NCBI RefSeq assembly: GCF_000687915.1
Contig: NZ_JHZY01000002.1
Span: 248,001-312,000, forward strand
Length of the DNA stretch: 64,000 nucleotides
Reading direction: 5' to 3'
Source: Leeuwenhoekiella sp. MAR_2009_132
Lineage (GTDB): Bacteria > Bacteroidota > Bacteroidia > Flavobacteriales > Flavobacteriaceae
The notes beneath the pieces are model-generated. The model was given only the letters and a program-made list of their open reading frames with translations. It made no database searches and was not told the origin of the DNA. Of the stretch, positions 41,732 to 50,608 are shown in pieces (the stretch's first letter is position 1; every line of letters starts with the position of its first letter). A program made the translations under genes and the position numbers.

Positions 41732-43702
41732 ATGAAAACTCTAAATAGAACTCCAAACAAAGTTAAAGATTGCTGCAGTACAGGCGACGAGCATTCAGAA
41801 CAAGATAACCCTAATGAATCAGGACATAATCATTCTGTAAATAGTGGATTTAAATCCTATTTACCGGGTATTTTCAGTTTTGTACTTCTGGTAACCGGCA
41901 TTGCATTAGATTTTTTTGAAGTTGGTTTTTTTAGTGGATGGGTGCGGCTTGTCTGGTATCTAGTAGCATACGTTCCGGTAGGGCTACCTGTAGCCCTAGA
42001 AGGATGGAATAGCATCAAAAATGGGGATTTTTTTACCGAATTTCTCTTAATGACCATTGCAACAATAGGTGCTTTTATTCTGGGAGAATATCCAGAAGGG
42101 GTGGCTGTAATGGTTTTTTATGCGGTAGGTGAAGAGTTTCAACATACCGCGGTGAGTAATGCCAAGAAAAATATTAAAGCATTATTAGATGTGCGTCCTA
42201 ATGAGGCATTGGTTTATCGCAATGCTCAGTTTATTTCAGTAGATCCTGATGCTGTAGCAATAGGTGAAAAGCTACAGGTGCGTGTGGGGGAGAAAATTCC
42301 TTTAGATGGAATTTTAACTTCGGAAAAAGCAACGCTCAATACTGCTGCACTAACAGGAGAGAGTACGCCTGCTTTGGTACGAAAAGGAGCTAAGGTTTTT
42401 GCCGGAAGCATTAATCTTGAGCAGGTAATTGAACTGGAAGCTACCGCAGTATTTAAAGACAGTTCGGTAGCACGTATTCTAGATCTGGTTCAAAATGCAA
42501 CTTCCAGAAAGTCAAAAACAGAATTATTTATTAGAAAATTTGCCCGTATTTATACGCCAATTGTAGTTTTTCTGGCGATAGGGGTAACCTTGTTTCCGTA
42601 TTTTATTGTTGAAGACTATGTGTTTAGAGATTGGTTATACAGAGCATTAATCTTTCTGGTAATTTCGTGCCCTTGCGCTTTAGTAATTTCTATTCCACTG
42701 GGTTATTTTGGAGGTTTAGGAGCTGCATCCCGCAACGGAATATTATTTAAAGGCGCAGCGTTTTTAGATACGATGACTAAAATTAATACCATAGTTATTG
42801 ATAAAACGGGAACGGTAACACAGGGAGTTTTTAAAATCAAACAAATTGTAAATCATACAGATTTTAGTGAAGCAGATTTTATGGAATATCTGCTGGCACT
42901 AGAAGAAAAGTCAACTCATCCCATTGCAAAGGCACTTTTAGCCTATAAGCGTGAAACTTCAGAATTTGAAGCGACCTCAATTGCAGAAATTGCTGGTAAA
43001 GGTTTATCAGGAACGGTAAATAATAAAACGGTTTTGGCAGGAAATAAAGCATTAATGGATGCGCACAACATAATCGTACCCAAAGAAACTGAAACAATTG
43101 TTGAGTCTTTAATCTACGTTGCTATAGCCGGAAATTTTGCAGGTTATGTAGTTATAGCAGACGCATTAAAAGAAGATGCACACAGAGCAATTGCTGATCT
43201 TCGTAAGGCAGGCATTTCAAAAATCATTATGCTCTCTGGCGATAAAGATTCTATAACTCAACAAGTGGCTAACGAACTTAAACTAGATTGGGCAAAAGGA
43301 GGTTTATTGCCCGAAGATAAATTGAATGAAGTAGAATTACTTAAAAAGCAGCCCGGTGTTTATGTAGCATTTACAGGTGATGGTATCAATGATGCTCCGG
43401 TGCTTGCTGTGAGTGATGTAGGTATCGCAATGGGAGGATTAGGAAGTGATGTTGCTGTAGAAACGGCAGATGTGATTATACAAACAGACCAACCTTCAAA
43501 AATTGCAAAAGCAATAAAAATAGGACATTCTACCCGTAGCATTGTTTGGCAAAATATAGCCCTGGCCTTTGGAGTAAAAGCCGTAGTTCTGGTGCTAGGA
43601 GCGGGTGGTCTTGCTACAATGTGGGAAGCTGTATTTGCAGATGTAGGCGTTGCATTTTTAGCAATACTGAATGCGATACGTTTACAAAAAATGAACTGGT
43701 AA
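41732..43702 (+). CDS. P1B-type heavy-metal translocating ATPase (ZntA/CadA-like)
   Basis: A 656-residue metal pump. It has a TGES actuator motif (ALTGESTP), C313-P314-C315 in the metal-binding membrane helix, the phosphorylated D357 in DKTGTVTQG, the HP motif (STHPIAKALL), and a C-terminal TGDGINDAPVLAVSDVGIAMG hinge. The CPC site and overall form place it near Zn/Cd/Pb exporters (P1B-2). There is no N-terminal HMA domain; instead the first 35 residues carry DCCSTGDEH and SGHNHS, a short Cys/His-rich tail. It is probably controlled by the adjacent Fur-like protein. Confidence 0.93.
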   Translation: MKTLNRTPNKVKDCCSTGDEHSEQDNPNESGHNHSVNSGFKSYLPGIFSFVLLVTGIALDFFEVGFFSGWVRLVWYLVAYVPVGLPVALEGWNSIKNGDFFTEFLLMTIATIGAFILGEYPEGVAVMVFYAVGEEFQHTAVSNAKKNIKALLDVRPNEALVYRNAQFISVDPDAVAIGEKLQVRVGEKIPLDGILTSEKATLNTAALTGESTPALVRKGAKVFAGSINLEQVIELEATAVFKDSSVARILDLVQNATSRKSKTELFIRKFARIYTPIVVFLAIGVTLFPYFIVEDYVFRDWLYRALIFLVISCPCALVISIPLGYFGGLGAASRNGILFKGAAFLDTMTKINTIVIDKTGTVTQGVFKIKQIVNHTDFSEADFMEYLLALEEKSTHPIAKALLAYKRETSEFEATSIAEIAGKGLSGTVNNKTVLAGNKALMDAHNIIVPKETETIVESLIYVAIAGNFAGYVVIADALKEDAHRAIADLRKAGISKIIMLSGDKDSITQQVANELKLDWAKGGLLPEDKLNEVELLKKQPGVYVAFTGDGINDAPVLAVSDVGIAMGGLGSDVAVETADVIIQTDQPSKIAKAIKIGHSTRSIVWQNIALAFGVKAVVLVLGAGGLATMWEAVFADVGVAFLAILNAIRLQKMNW

Positions 43703-43745
43703 CTAACAAACTGTATTAGTGTTTTTAATGTCGTAAAGTTTAAGG

Positions 43746-44927
43746 TTACAAAGTATCCCTGTCTTTTTCCGCTCTGCGTTCTTCCCGTTTTTGTTTACGT
43801 TCTTCTTTTCGGGCAGCTCGTTTTTCTTTAGAGGTTAAATCTTCATCGTCTTTAAAAGCATCTTTAAATTCGATTTTATCATCAGTTTCTCCTTTAAATG
43901 CTTTGATCCAGGCATTTTTAAATATTCCGCCTATAGTAGGCCAGACACCTGCTTCTACATTGTTTAAATCACCTTCAAGAGGGATTTCGGTGGCCAGAGT
44001 ATCTGTACGTTGATTTTTAAATGCAAATTTAAAAAAGCCTACAAAGCCTTCCCATAAGGTTTCCAGAAAGCCATCTTCTTTGCCTATAAGTTTAGTATCT
44101 ATAAGTAAGGGTTTCATATATCCCTTAAGATAACCGTCTGCAATTGCAAGCTCGCTATACAATTCTACCGTACCGCTATCAAAATCGATACCTGCATAGT
44201 AGTTTGTAAAATCATTTAGTGCCGTCGCATTAGCTTTTTGTAGTGAGAAGGCAAGATCCATATCAGGAACTTCTTTTATGATATTGATGTTTCCGTCAAG
44301 TTTCACGTTTCCACCTCCAAAAGAAATACCTGTGGCACTTATAGGAGAGGGGAGCACACGTTCTTTTTCAACCACATTGCGCAGGTTGTCTGCGGTAAGT
44401 TCGAGCTTTTCAATAGCAAGGTCTACGTTAGGATCTGCAGTCAATTGTACAAAAGCCAGTTTACCATTATGCACCTCAAAATGGTTAATTTCTAAAGGAA
44501 CAATTTCGGTGATCGCTTTTGTCCAGTCATCAACATCTGCAGTTCCACCTTCAGGAGTTGTTTTCTGATCTTCAAAAACATAGATAATTTCGGGGCTGTT
44601 CATGGTAATTTCAGCAACAATTTTACCTTTGATTATAGATTTCCATTCTATAGAAATATCAGTCTTCGGAAAATTTAAAAAAGGAACCTGAGTTCCGGCA
44701 TCTACTTTATTTAAATAAAGTTTGTTAAGCACATAGGCGCCTCTGTACAGTGCAATATCCACGTCATTAACCTGCCCATAGTAGCCCGGGATATCTGCTA
44801 AAGCTTTATTGATAGAATTTTTAACCAGAGTGGGTAAATACAGTCTAAACGCTATAAGTAGTATGAGTAGCGTAAGCGGTAATACATAACGTTTCTTTTT
44901 ATAACGCGCTCTTTTTGTGGTAGCCAT
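43746..44927 (-). CDS. DUF748/AsmA-like membrane-anchored protein
   Basis: A 393-residue protein with one N-terminal membrane segment (YVLPLTLLILLIAFRLYLP) and a large periplasmic part. It resembles the DUF748 group, which belongs with AsmA-like bridge proteins thought to act in envelope lipid transport. The last 25 residues are a highly charged Lys/Arg/Glu tail (KRAARKEERKQKREERR), which is unusual. The function is not established. Confidence 0.7.
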   Translation of the reverse strand: MATTKRARYKKKRYVLPLTLLILLIAFRLYLPTLVKNSINKALADIPGYYGQVNDVDIALYRGAYVLNKLYLNKVDAGTQVPFLNFPKTDISIEWKSIIKGKIVAEITMNSPEIIYVFEDQKTTPEGGTADVDDWTKAITEIVPLEINHFEVHNGKLAFVQLTADPNVDLAIEKLELTADNLRNVVEKERVLPSPISATGISFGGGNVKLDGNINIIKEVPDMDLAFSLQKANATALNDFTNYYAGIDFDSGTVELYSELAIADGYLKGYMKPLLIDTKLIGKEDGFLETLWEGFVGFFKFAFKNQRTDTLATEIPLEGDLNNVEAGVWPTIGGIFKNAWIKAFKGETDDKIEFKDAFKDDEDLTSKEKRAARKEERKQKREERRAEKDRDTL

Positions 44928-44952
44928 AAATCTTATTTTAATGCTTAATGGA

Positions 44953-45984
44953 CTATGCGTGGATACTTCCGGGAATGTCTCGCAGCGATTTTATTTCTTT
45001 ATTTCTCACGACAGCTGTAATTTCAGAAATTATAGAATTTGCTATTTCTTGTGGTGTAATGGCTCCAATGTCAAGACCTGCCGGACCGTAAATTTTGTCA
45101 ATAAACAAATCGGCTTTATCAGGGCGAAATTCGATTAAATCATTGAACAGTTTTTCACGACGTTTTACAGAACCTAACGAGCCGATATAAACCGGATTTT
45201 TTTCCAGAATGTGTAAGAGGAAATTAAGGTCTGTAGCGTAATTGTGATTCATCAAAACAACCGCCGAATTCTCATCAATAGACAGGGTGTGACTTTCTTC
45301 AGGACTAATATGAAGTAGGTTTGTAACGCCCGGAAAATGTTGTAAAGCTTTCTGATCTTTAATTGAAGCAATTACGGTGACTTCCCAGCCCATAAGGCTT
45401 GCTAATTGACCCAGTTGTACCGCGTCGTGTTCTGCACCAAAAAGGAATAACTGAAATAACGGACTCAATTCTTGCTGAAAAAAGAGTAGTGCTTCTTCAT
45501 TTTCAGGTTTAAATTCTTCCGGTTCTGAATAGGTCTTAATCTTTTCTCCGTTACTCAATAGGATTTCAGAACCCAAACCAGGTATTGGGTTTTCAATATC
45601 TAAGGTATAGTGTGAGGCAATTTTAAAGGGTGTGCGCTTCTCAAATTCTGAAGCGAGACTTTTAAAAATCGTCTCGTTTACCACAAAGGGTTCAATAAGA
45701 ATATATAAAATACCCTCACATCCTAGGCGGTAACGACCATCGTAGGTCATCATTTTTGACTGATTAGTTTCAAAAACTGAAGCAGCTTGAAATAAGACTT
45801 CTTTTTCTACACAACCGCCACTTACCGCACCGGTCATAGTGCCATCTTGAGCGATTAACATTCTAACGCCGGGTTTGCGGTAAGAAGAACCTTTGAGGTG
45901 AACTACAGTCGCCAGAACACAGGAAATGCCTTTGGTATAATACGCAAAGGCATTTTCTACAATTTTTTTAAATTCGTGAGTCAT
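44953..45984 (-). CDS. XdhC/CoxI family molybdenum-cofactor protein
   Basis: A 343-residue protein. The N-terminal XdhC/CoxI domain includes SYRKPGVRMLIAQDGTMTGA and VSGGCVEKEVL, with the conserved Cys. The C-terminal Rossmann-like domain includes LFLFGAEHDAVQLGQLASLM and YIGSLGSVKRR. XdhC proteins handle and insert the sulfurated molybdenum cofactor into xanthine dehydrogenase-type enzymes. No molybdoenzyme gene is near, so the client enzyme must be elsewhere. It is followed closely by the DUF748-like gene. Confidence 0.88.
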   Translation of the reverse strand: MTHEFKKIVENAFAYYTKGISCVLATVVHLKGSSYRKPGVRMLIAQDGTMTGAVSGGCVEKEVLFQAASVFETNQSKMMTYDGRYRLGCEGILYILIEPFVVNETIFKSLASEFEKRTPFKIASHYTLDIENPIPGLGSEILLSNGEKIKTYSEPEEFKPENEEALLFFQQELSPLFQLFLFGAEHDAVQLGQLASLMGWEVTVIASIKDQKALQHFPGVTNLLHISPEESHTLSIDENSAVVLMNHNYATDLNFLLHILEKNPVYIGSLGSVKRREKLFNDLIEFRPDKADLFIDKIYGPAGLDIGAITPQEIANSIISEITAVVRNKEIKSLRDIPGSIHA

Positions 45985-46126
45985 TGAATAGCACTAGATT
46001 CTGAAAACTTCAGAATTAATTTTAGATTTCTTAACCGTTTACCGAATTTACGAAAGAAAGCCTGAAACCAAATTTTTTAGCATTTAATTGACATTAGACT
46101 TTAATAATATGATGAGACTGTTTGTT

Positions 46127-47974
46127 TTAATTTAGCTCTTTCACAAACTTTTTAAACACCTCTTTGTGAAGCTGTAAGTTTAAATTTGGAGACAAAGATA
46201 CCCGTACGATATAATCTTTGTCACCTTCTTTAGTCGTTCCCTGCGTTGAGGTGGCAGGTATCGTCCAGTAACATCCTTTTAATTGACCATAACTCACACA
46301 ATATTTACTCTCTTCTGGAATAGCCGTGATCATCATATTAATGAGTTTAAGATTTAATGCTCTCTTGTAATTCTCTTTCTCTTCTGCGGAGTCTCCTTTT
46401 GTAGGGAGATCAAGTGAAAAAACAGAGGGTGTGAAGCCTTGTTGCGCCAGTTCTTCGGAAACAAAATTAATTTTAGCAGCTGGTAAGGTTTCTTTTATAA
46501 AATTTACAAATTCACGGGTGTTTTTATAAGCTTCAGTAATACGAGAATTCATAGAAGGCAACTGTTCTGCAAGAATTTCAACCTGAAGTGCTGTAGCCTC
46601 GTTATCGCAAATTTTAAAGTGTTTTTCTATTTTTTCGAGTAGGTATTCTGCTTTTTTATTGGCCACGCAATATCCTGCAGTACACTTTCCACCACTGGGA
46701 AATTTAGATCCGCTTACGTAGGATATGGTTTTTACATCTGCTAGTATACCGCTCTCACTTAAAAACTGAACATTAGGACAAAAAGTTTGATCTAAGATAA
46801 AAACAGGATTAATCGCTTCAGTTCCTTGAGGCGTTTTACGTTTTTTACTTAAGGCTTCTCGTAGCTTATCAAGATCTGGAACCTCAACACGCGGATTAGT
46901 TGGGATTTCAGCAATTATGTAAGGCACAGCATCTTCGCGGGCAACCTGATCTAAAACCTGATCTGTACTTTTGACCATGTCGTTATCCCCATCTACAGGA
47001 AGATCTAGTATTTCTACCCGATCAACACTTGCTGCCACACGTCTTGCCTGATCGTTTGTACCCCCATAGCAATTAGGCGGAACTATAATTTTTATAGCCT
47101 TACCGGGATGCTTTTCCAGCGCATCATCTATAAGCCCCATCATTATCGCGTATTGAACCGATAAACCCGACGAACCCAATAGCACTTTAGCCTGAGTCGC
47201 CGTAATTTGCTGTATAGTGCTTACGACTTTGGTTTTATTTTCATTATAATCACTTTCAGCAGAATTAGCTACGGGTTTCCCAATTAATAGTTGTAGCATT
47301 TTAAGACTGTCTGCCGGCGTCATCGCTATAGATTCTCTTCTTCGTACGTGCTGTATGGGAGCTACATAATCTGCATTTTTGGCTCCGTTAATCAACAGAA
47401 TACTTCCCAGTTTATCGTGAAGACTTACTAAGAAATCAATAGACTTATGGATATGTGTTTCAGCAAGATTTATATTATCAGAGATAAAAATAGTGCTCCC
47501 TTCAAATTGAGGTAATGCAGCAGAATTCTCAACTTGTATGAGTTTAAAATCGTAGCCGTAAACCTGTTCTAGACTTTCGGTATTAAAATGTGCGGGTAAA
47601 TTACCAGTGTAGGCAATTCTCGTTTTTTTATTAGCCAGCGCATTGGTTCTTAAAATGGCTAAAACCGGCATTGTTTGAGAAGAAAAACTAATTACACCTT
47701 CCGCTTCAAGTGTATTCATTTTAGCAACACTCCACTCAAGAATACTAGATAACGGATGCCCAAGCCTAATATAATCGTATGCGGTAGGTAACTGGCTTAG
47801 ATTTTCAGTACTGATCGCACCAGAATTCAGCAGGTTTTCAAATTCTTCTATAAAGTGACTTTTGGCCCGTTCTTCATTATAAATATCAAGTCTGTGAGTA
47901 GTTAATCTTAACCAGTCTCCCGGCATATCAGCTAACACCTCTTCTATAGATTTAAGTAAATTGTTATCGTTCAA
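46127..47974 (-). CDS. PLP-dependent enzyme of the Cys/Met metabolism family with long N-terminal extension
   Basis: A 615-residue protein. About the last 390 residues follow cystathionine gamma-synthase/lyase: SGLSVQYAIMMGLIDD, AEIPTNPRVEVPDLDKL (the EIPTNP signature), FILDQTFCPN with the PLP-binding Asp, and SGSKFPSGGKC, in which the Lys of GSK is the likely Schiff base. The first 220 residues have no counterpart in the standard enzymes of about 390 residues. It is cytoplasmic. The reaction cannot be fixed: gamma-lyase, synthase or a related elimination are all possible. It is not next to other sulfur-amino-acid genes. Confidence 0.72.
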   Translation of the reverse strand: MNDNNLLKSIEEVLADMPGDWLRLTTHRLDIYNEERAKSHFIEEFENLLNSGAISTENLSQLPTAYDYIRLGHPLSSILEWSVAKMNTLEAEGVISFSSQTMPVLAILRTNALANKKTRIAYTGNLPAHFNTESLEQVYGYDFKLIQVENSAALPQFEGSTIFISDNINLAETHIHKSIDFLVSLHDKLGSILLINGAKNADYVAPIQHVRRRESIAMTPADSLKMLQLLIGKPVANSAESDYNENKTKVVSTIQQITATQAKVLLGSSGLSVQYAIMMGLIDDALEKHPGKAIKIIVPPNCYGGTNDQARRVAASVDRVEILDLPVDGDNDMVKSTDQVLDQVAREDAVPYIIAEIPTNPRVEVPDLDKLREALSKKRKTPQGTEAINPVFILDQTFCPNVQFLSESGILADVKTISYVSGSKFPSGGKCTAGYCVANKKAEYLLEKIEKHFKICDNEATALQVEILAEQLPSMNSRITEAYKNTREFVNFIKETLPAAKINFVSEELAQQGFTPSVFSLDLPTKGDSAEEKENYKRALNLKLINMMITAIPEESKYCVSYGQLKGCYWTIPATSTQGTTKEGDKDYIVRVSLSPNLNLQLHKEVFKKFVKELN

Positions 47975-48197
47975 AATAGTTTATTTTAAAGTTGATCGCG
48001 CGATGGACCTGATTTAATTTATTTTATAAAGCAAAAAATATACGTCTTTTTTACTGTTGCCAAAGGTCTTAAAAGTATGACGCTTTTGCAGCTACAAACT
48101 AACAAAGATCGTTTTTAAAAAAGAGGTTGTTGTATAGAGTCATTTGATTACATGATCTAGTGTGACAATACTTGTGGAAGCATTAGATTTTGATGTG

Positions 48198-49613
48198 TTA
48201 CTTTCCAATACAAAAATTAGCAAAAATATTACCCAGAAGTTCGTCGTTTGTTACCTGACCGGTAATTTCCCCAAAATGATAAAGCGCTTCTCTAATGTCA
48301 ATTGCCATTAAATCACTGCTCAACCCATCATTAATTCCTTGTTGTACTTTTTCGATTTCTTCAAGGGCTTTTAGTAGTGCGTCGTAGTGGCGGGAGTTCG
48401 TCACTAAAGTCTCGTTATTGCGAAGAGCGCCCAAGTTTACAAATTGCAGCAATTGTTCTTTTAACTCATCTACGCCAGTACCGGTTTTAGCAGAAATTAG
48501 AAGTATTGCAGATTTAGAATTTTCGGGTATTAATTGAGATAATTGTTCATTAATGCTTTGTTGTTCCGCTTCGGTGAGGTGGTCTATTTTATTTGCGACC
48601 AGTACTAAAGGTTTATCCGGAAAACGGTTACGTATTTTCTGAATTTCAACAATAAATAGATCGGGTTGATTTCTAAACTTATCAGCATTAATGAGGTAAA
48701 GAACCACCTGAGCCTGTGTGATTTTCTCAAAAGTTTTTTTGATTCCCAGGCCTTCTATGACATCAATGGTTTCACGTATTCCTGCAGTATCTATAAAACG
48801 AAATCCAATTCCGCCTATTGAGAGTTCGTCTTCAATGGTATCTCTGGTTGTACCTGCAATATCGCTTACAATCGCGCGCTCTTCATTTAAAAGCGCATTC
48901 AGCAAAGTTGATTTTCCCACATTGGGTTCGCCTACAATAGCCACAGGAATCCCGTTTTTAATGACGTTTCCTGTGGCGAAAGAATCGATAAGTCGTTTTA
49001 AAACACGTGTTATTTTTGTGATCAGATTCTGAAATTCTTCACGATTAGCAAACTCTACATCTTCTTCTGCAAAATCAAGTTCAAGCTCGATAAGTGAAGC
49101 AAAATCGAGCAATTCCTGACGTAGCTGAGCGATTTCGTTAGAAAAACCACCACGCATTTGCTGCATAGCAATTTGATGTGCTCCGGCATTATCACTGGCG
49201 ATTAAATCTGCTACGGCTTCAGCCTGGCTCAAATCCATCTTACCATTTATAAATGCACGTAGGGTAAATTCACCGGCTTTAGCAGCCCGACAGCCTTTTC
49301 TGAATAAAAGCTGTAGAATTTCCTGCTGAATATATGAGCTTCCGTGACACGAGATCTCAACAGTAGGTTCTCCCGTATAGGATCGTTTTCCTTTAAATAT
49401 GGAAACTAAAGCTTCATCAATGATTCGGTTTCCATCTATAATATTTCCTAAATGCAGGGTGTGAGATTCCTGATCGTTGAGAATCTTTCCGCTTTTGGCA
49501 CTAAAAATAGAGGATACGAGGCTTAAAGCATTTTCCCCCGAAACGCGTATTACGGCTATCGCACCCGCTCCCGGTGCAGTCGCTAGTGCGGCTATTGTGT
49601 CTTGAATTTGCAT
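48198..49613 (-). CDS. mnmE: tRNA modification GTPase MnmE
   Basis: A 471-residue protein that, with MnmG, makes 5-carboxymethylaminomethyl uridine at tRNA position 34. The N-terminal folate-binding domain (DTIAALATAPGAGAIAVIRVSG) is followed by a helical domain and a G domain with GEPNVGKSTLLNALL, DIAGTTRDT and NKID. The C-terminal catalytic CIGK is present. Length is typical. A -7-like box lies 5 bases before its ATG. Confidence 0.97.
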   Translation of the reverse strand: MQIQDTIAALATAPGAGAIAVIRVSGENALSLVSSIFSAKSGKILNDQESHTLHLGNIIDGNRIIDEALVSIFKGKRSYTGEPTVEISCHGSSYIQQEILQLLFRKGCRAAKAGEFTLRAFINGKMDLSQAEAVADLIASDNAGAHQIAMQQMRGGFSNEIAQLRQELLDFASLIELELDFAEEDVEFANREEFQNLITKITRVLKRLIDSFATGNVIKNGIPVAIVGEPNVGKSTLLNALLNEERAIVSDIAGTTRDTIEDELSIGGIGFRFIDTAGIRETIDVIEGLGIKKTFEKITQAQVVLYLINADKFRNQPDLFIVEIQKIRNRFPDKPLVLVANKIDHLTEAEQQSINEQLSQLIPENSKSAILLISAKTGTGVDELKEQLLQFVNLGALRNNETLVTNSRHYDALLKALEEIEKVQQGINDGLSSDLMAIDIREALYHFGEITGQVTNDELLGNIFANFCIGK

Positions 49614-49618
49614 AGCGG

Positions 49619-49626
49619 TAAAATTA
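49619..49626 (-). promoter_or_regulatory. -7-like box immediately before mnmE
   Basis: TAATTTTA on the minus strand ends 5 bases before the mnmE ATG. The T-run with TTTGG of the upstream terminator lies about 23 bases further back and may act as the -33 element. Confidence 0.38.
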
Positions 49627-49655
49627 CGAAATATTGCTGTGGCGATGTACCAAAA

Positions 49656-49692
49656 AAAAATCCCTTACAAACGAATTTGCAAGGGATTCATC
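49656..49692 (-). terminator. Terminator after the secreted protein gene, minus strand
   Basis: Read on the minus strand, AATCCCTTGCAAA / TTTGTAAGGGATT form a 13-bp stem (one mismatch), followed by a run of nine T. It ends the gene at 49785-50345. Confidence 0.85.
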
Positions 49693-49718
49693 AACTAACC
49701 AACCAAAAAATCAAACTA

Positions 49719-49748
49719 GATCTCGCTAATCAGGCGAGTCTTTTTTTT
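49719..49748 (+). terminator. Second hairpin with plus-strand T-run
   Basis: CTCGC-n7-GCGAG hairpin followed by a T-C-T8 run on the plus strand, just beside the minus-strand terminator. No plus-strand gene precedes it; it may end an antisense or small transcript, or act as a bidirectional stop. Confidence 0.5.
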
Positions 49749-49784
49749 ACTCAACACTATGCTTAAAATCCGTCTCCGTATACA

Positions 49785-50345
49785 TTATGATCTGCGACTG
49801 CGGTCTCCATATACTTCAATCACTTCAATTTTTTTATCTTTCTTATATTTCCCGTTATAGAAATCACCGGTTTGTTTGTAAATACGACCACTTCTGTCGT
49901 AATGCATTTTTACATTACCTAGTTTATCTAAACGACCTTGTTTGTACTTTACAGGAATATCCCCAATACGCGCCACCTGGCCGTTGCGTAAATAGTCTAT
50001 TTCTATAGTGCCTATTTGGGTAACCTGACCGTTTCCGTTGTATTGTACATAACCTCTTCGGTAATTTGCTCCGGTGCCATAATTCACAGCATAATTACCC
50101 GGATAATAAATCTCTTTAACATATTTACCATTTAAACGGGTAGAAGAGGGTGTTACGTTAAAATCTAAAGTTCCATCAGGATAAACCAGAAATTCTACAC
50201 CACGCTCTATAAAAATCACCGGACTCATAGTCGTATGATTTAGTAAAACTTTATCGCCATTAGCATTTATTGGTGCTAAATCTGCTGCCTGCGCAGTTGC
50301 TCCGATTACGAAACTTGCTGCTAAAAAAAGTAAAGTGCGTTTCAT
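49785..50345 (-). CDS. Secreted hypothetical protein
   Basis: A 186-residue protein with a signal peptide (MKRTLLFLAASFVIGATAQAA). The mature region repeats short beta units of the form NGQVTQIGTIEIDY, NGQVARIGDIPVKY, QGRLDKLGNVKMHY and SGRIYKQTGDFYNG, which suggests a small beta-solenoid or blade structure. It ends in a basic tail. The function is unknown; similar proteins are common in flavobacteria. Confidence 0.75.
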   Translation of the reverse strand: MKRTLLFLAASFVIGATAQAADLAPINANGDKVLLNHTTMSPVIFIERGVEFLVYPDGTLDFNVTPSSTRLNGKYVKEIYYPGNYAVNYGTGANYRRGYVQYNGNGQVTQIGTIEIDYLRNGQVARIGDIPVKYKQGRLDKLGNVKMHYDRSGRIYKQTGDFYNGKYKKDKKIEVIEVYGDRSRRS

Positions 50346-50515
50346 GTCTTTCTGTATTTTAAATCAATTATTAAAAATTAATCTTGTTATACTTAAGACT
50401 TTTCAAACGCCGTGCCAAACTCAATATAAGCTCGTTATTTCGCTAAAGCGGAATACTTAATATTGGTTTATATTGTTTTATATCAGTATGTTACGTATAT
50501 TTTGTAAATCACATA

Positions 50516-50599
50516 AATAACAAACACCGAATAACAAACACCGAATAACAAACACCGAATAACAAACACCGAATTACAAATACCGAATTACAAATAACC
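50516..50599. repeat. 14-bp tandem repeat downstream of uvrA
   Basis: AATAACAAACACCG occurs four times perfectly in a row (50516-50571), then a fifth copy with two changes (AATTACAAATACCG) and a degraded sixth. The array ends 9 bases from the uvrA stop codon. No other copy was noticed in the window. Confidence 0.9.
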
Positions 50600-50608
50600 C
50601 CTAAGGGA

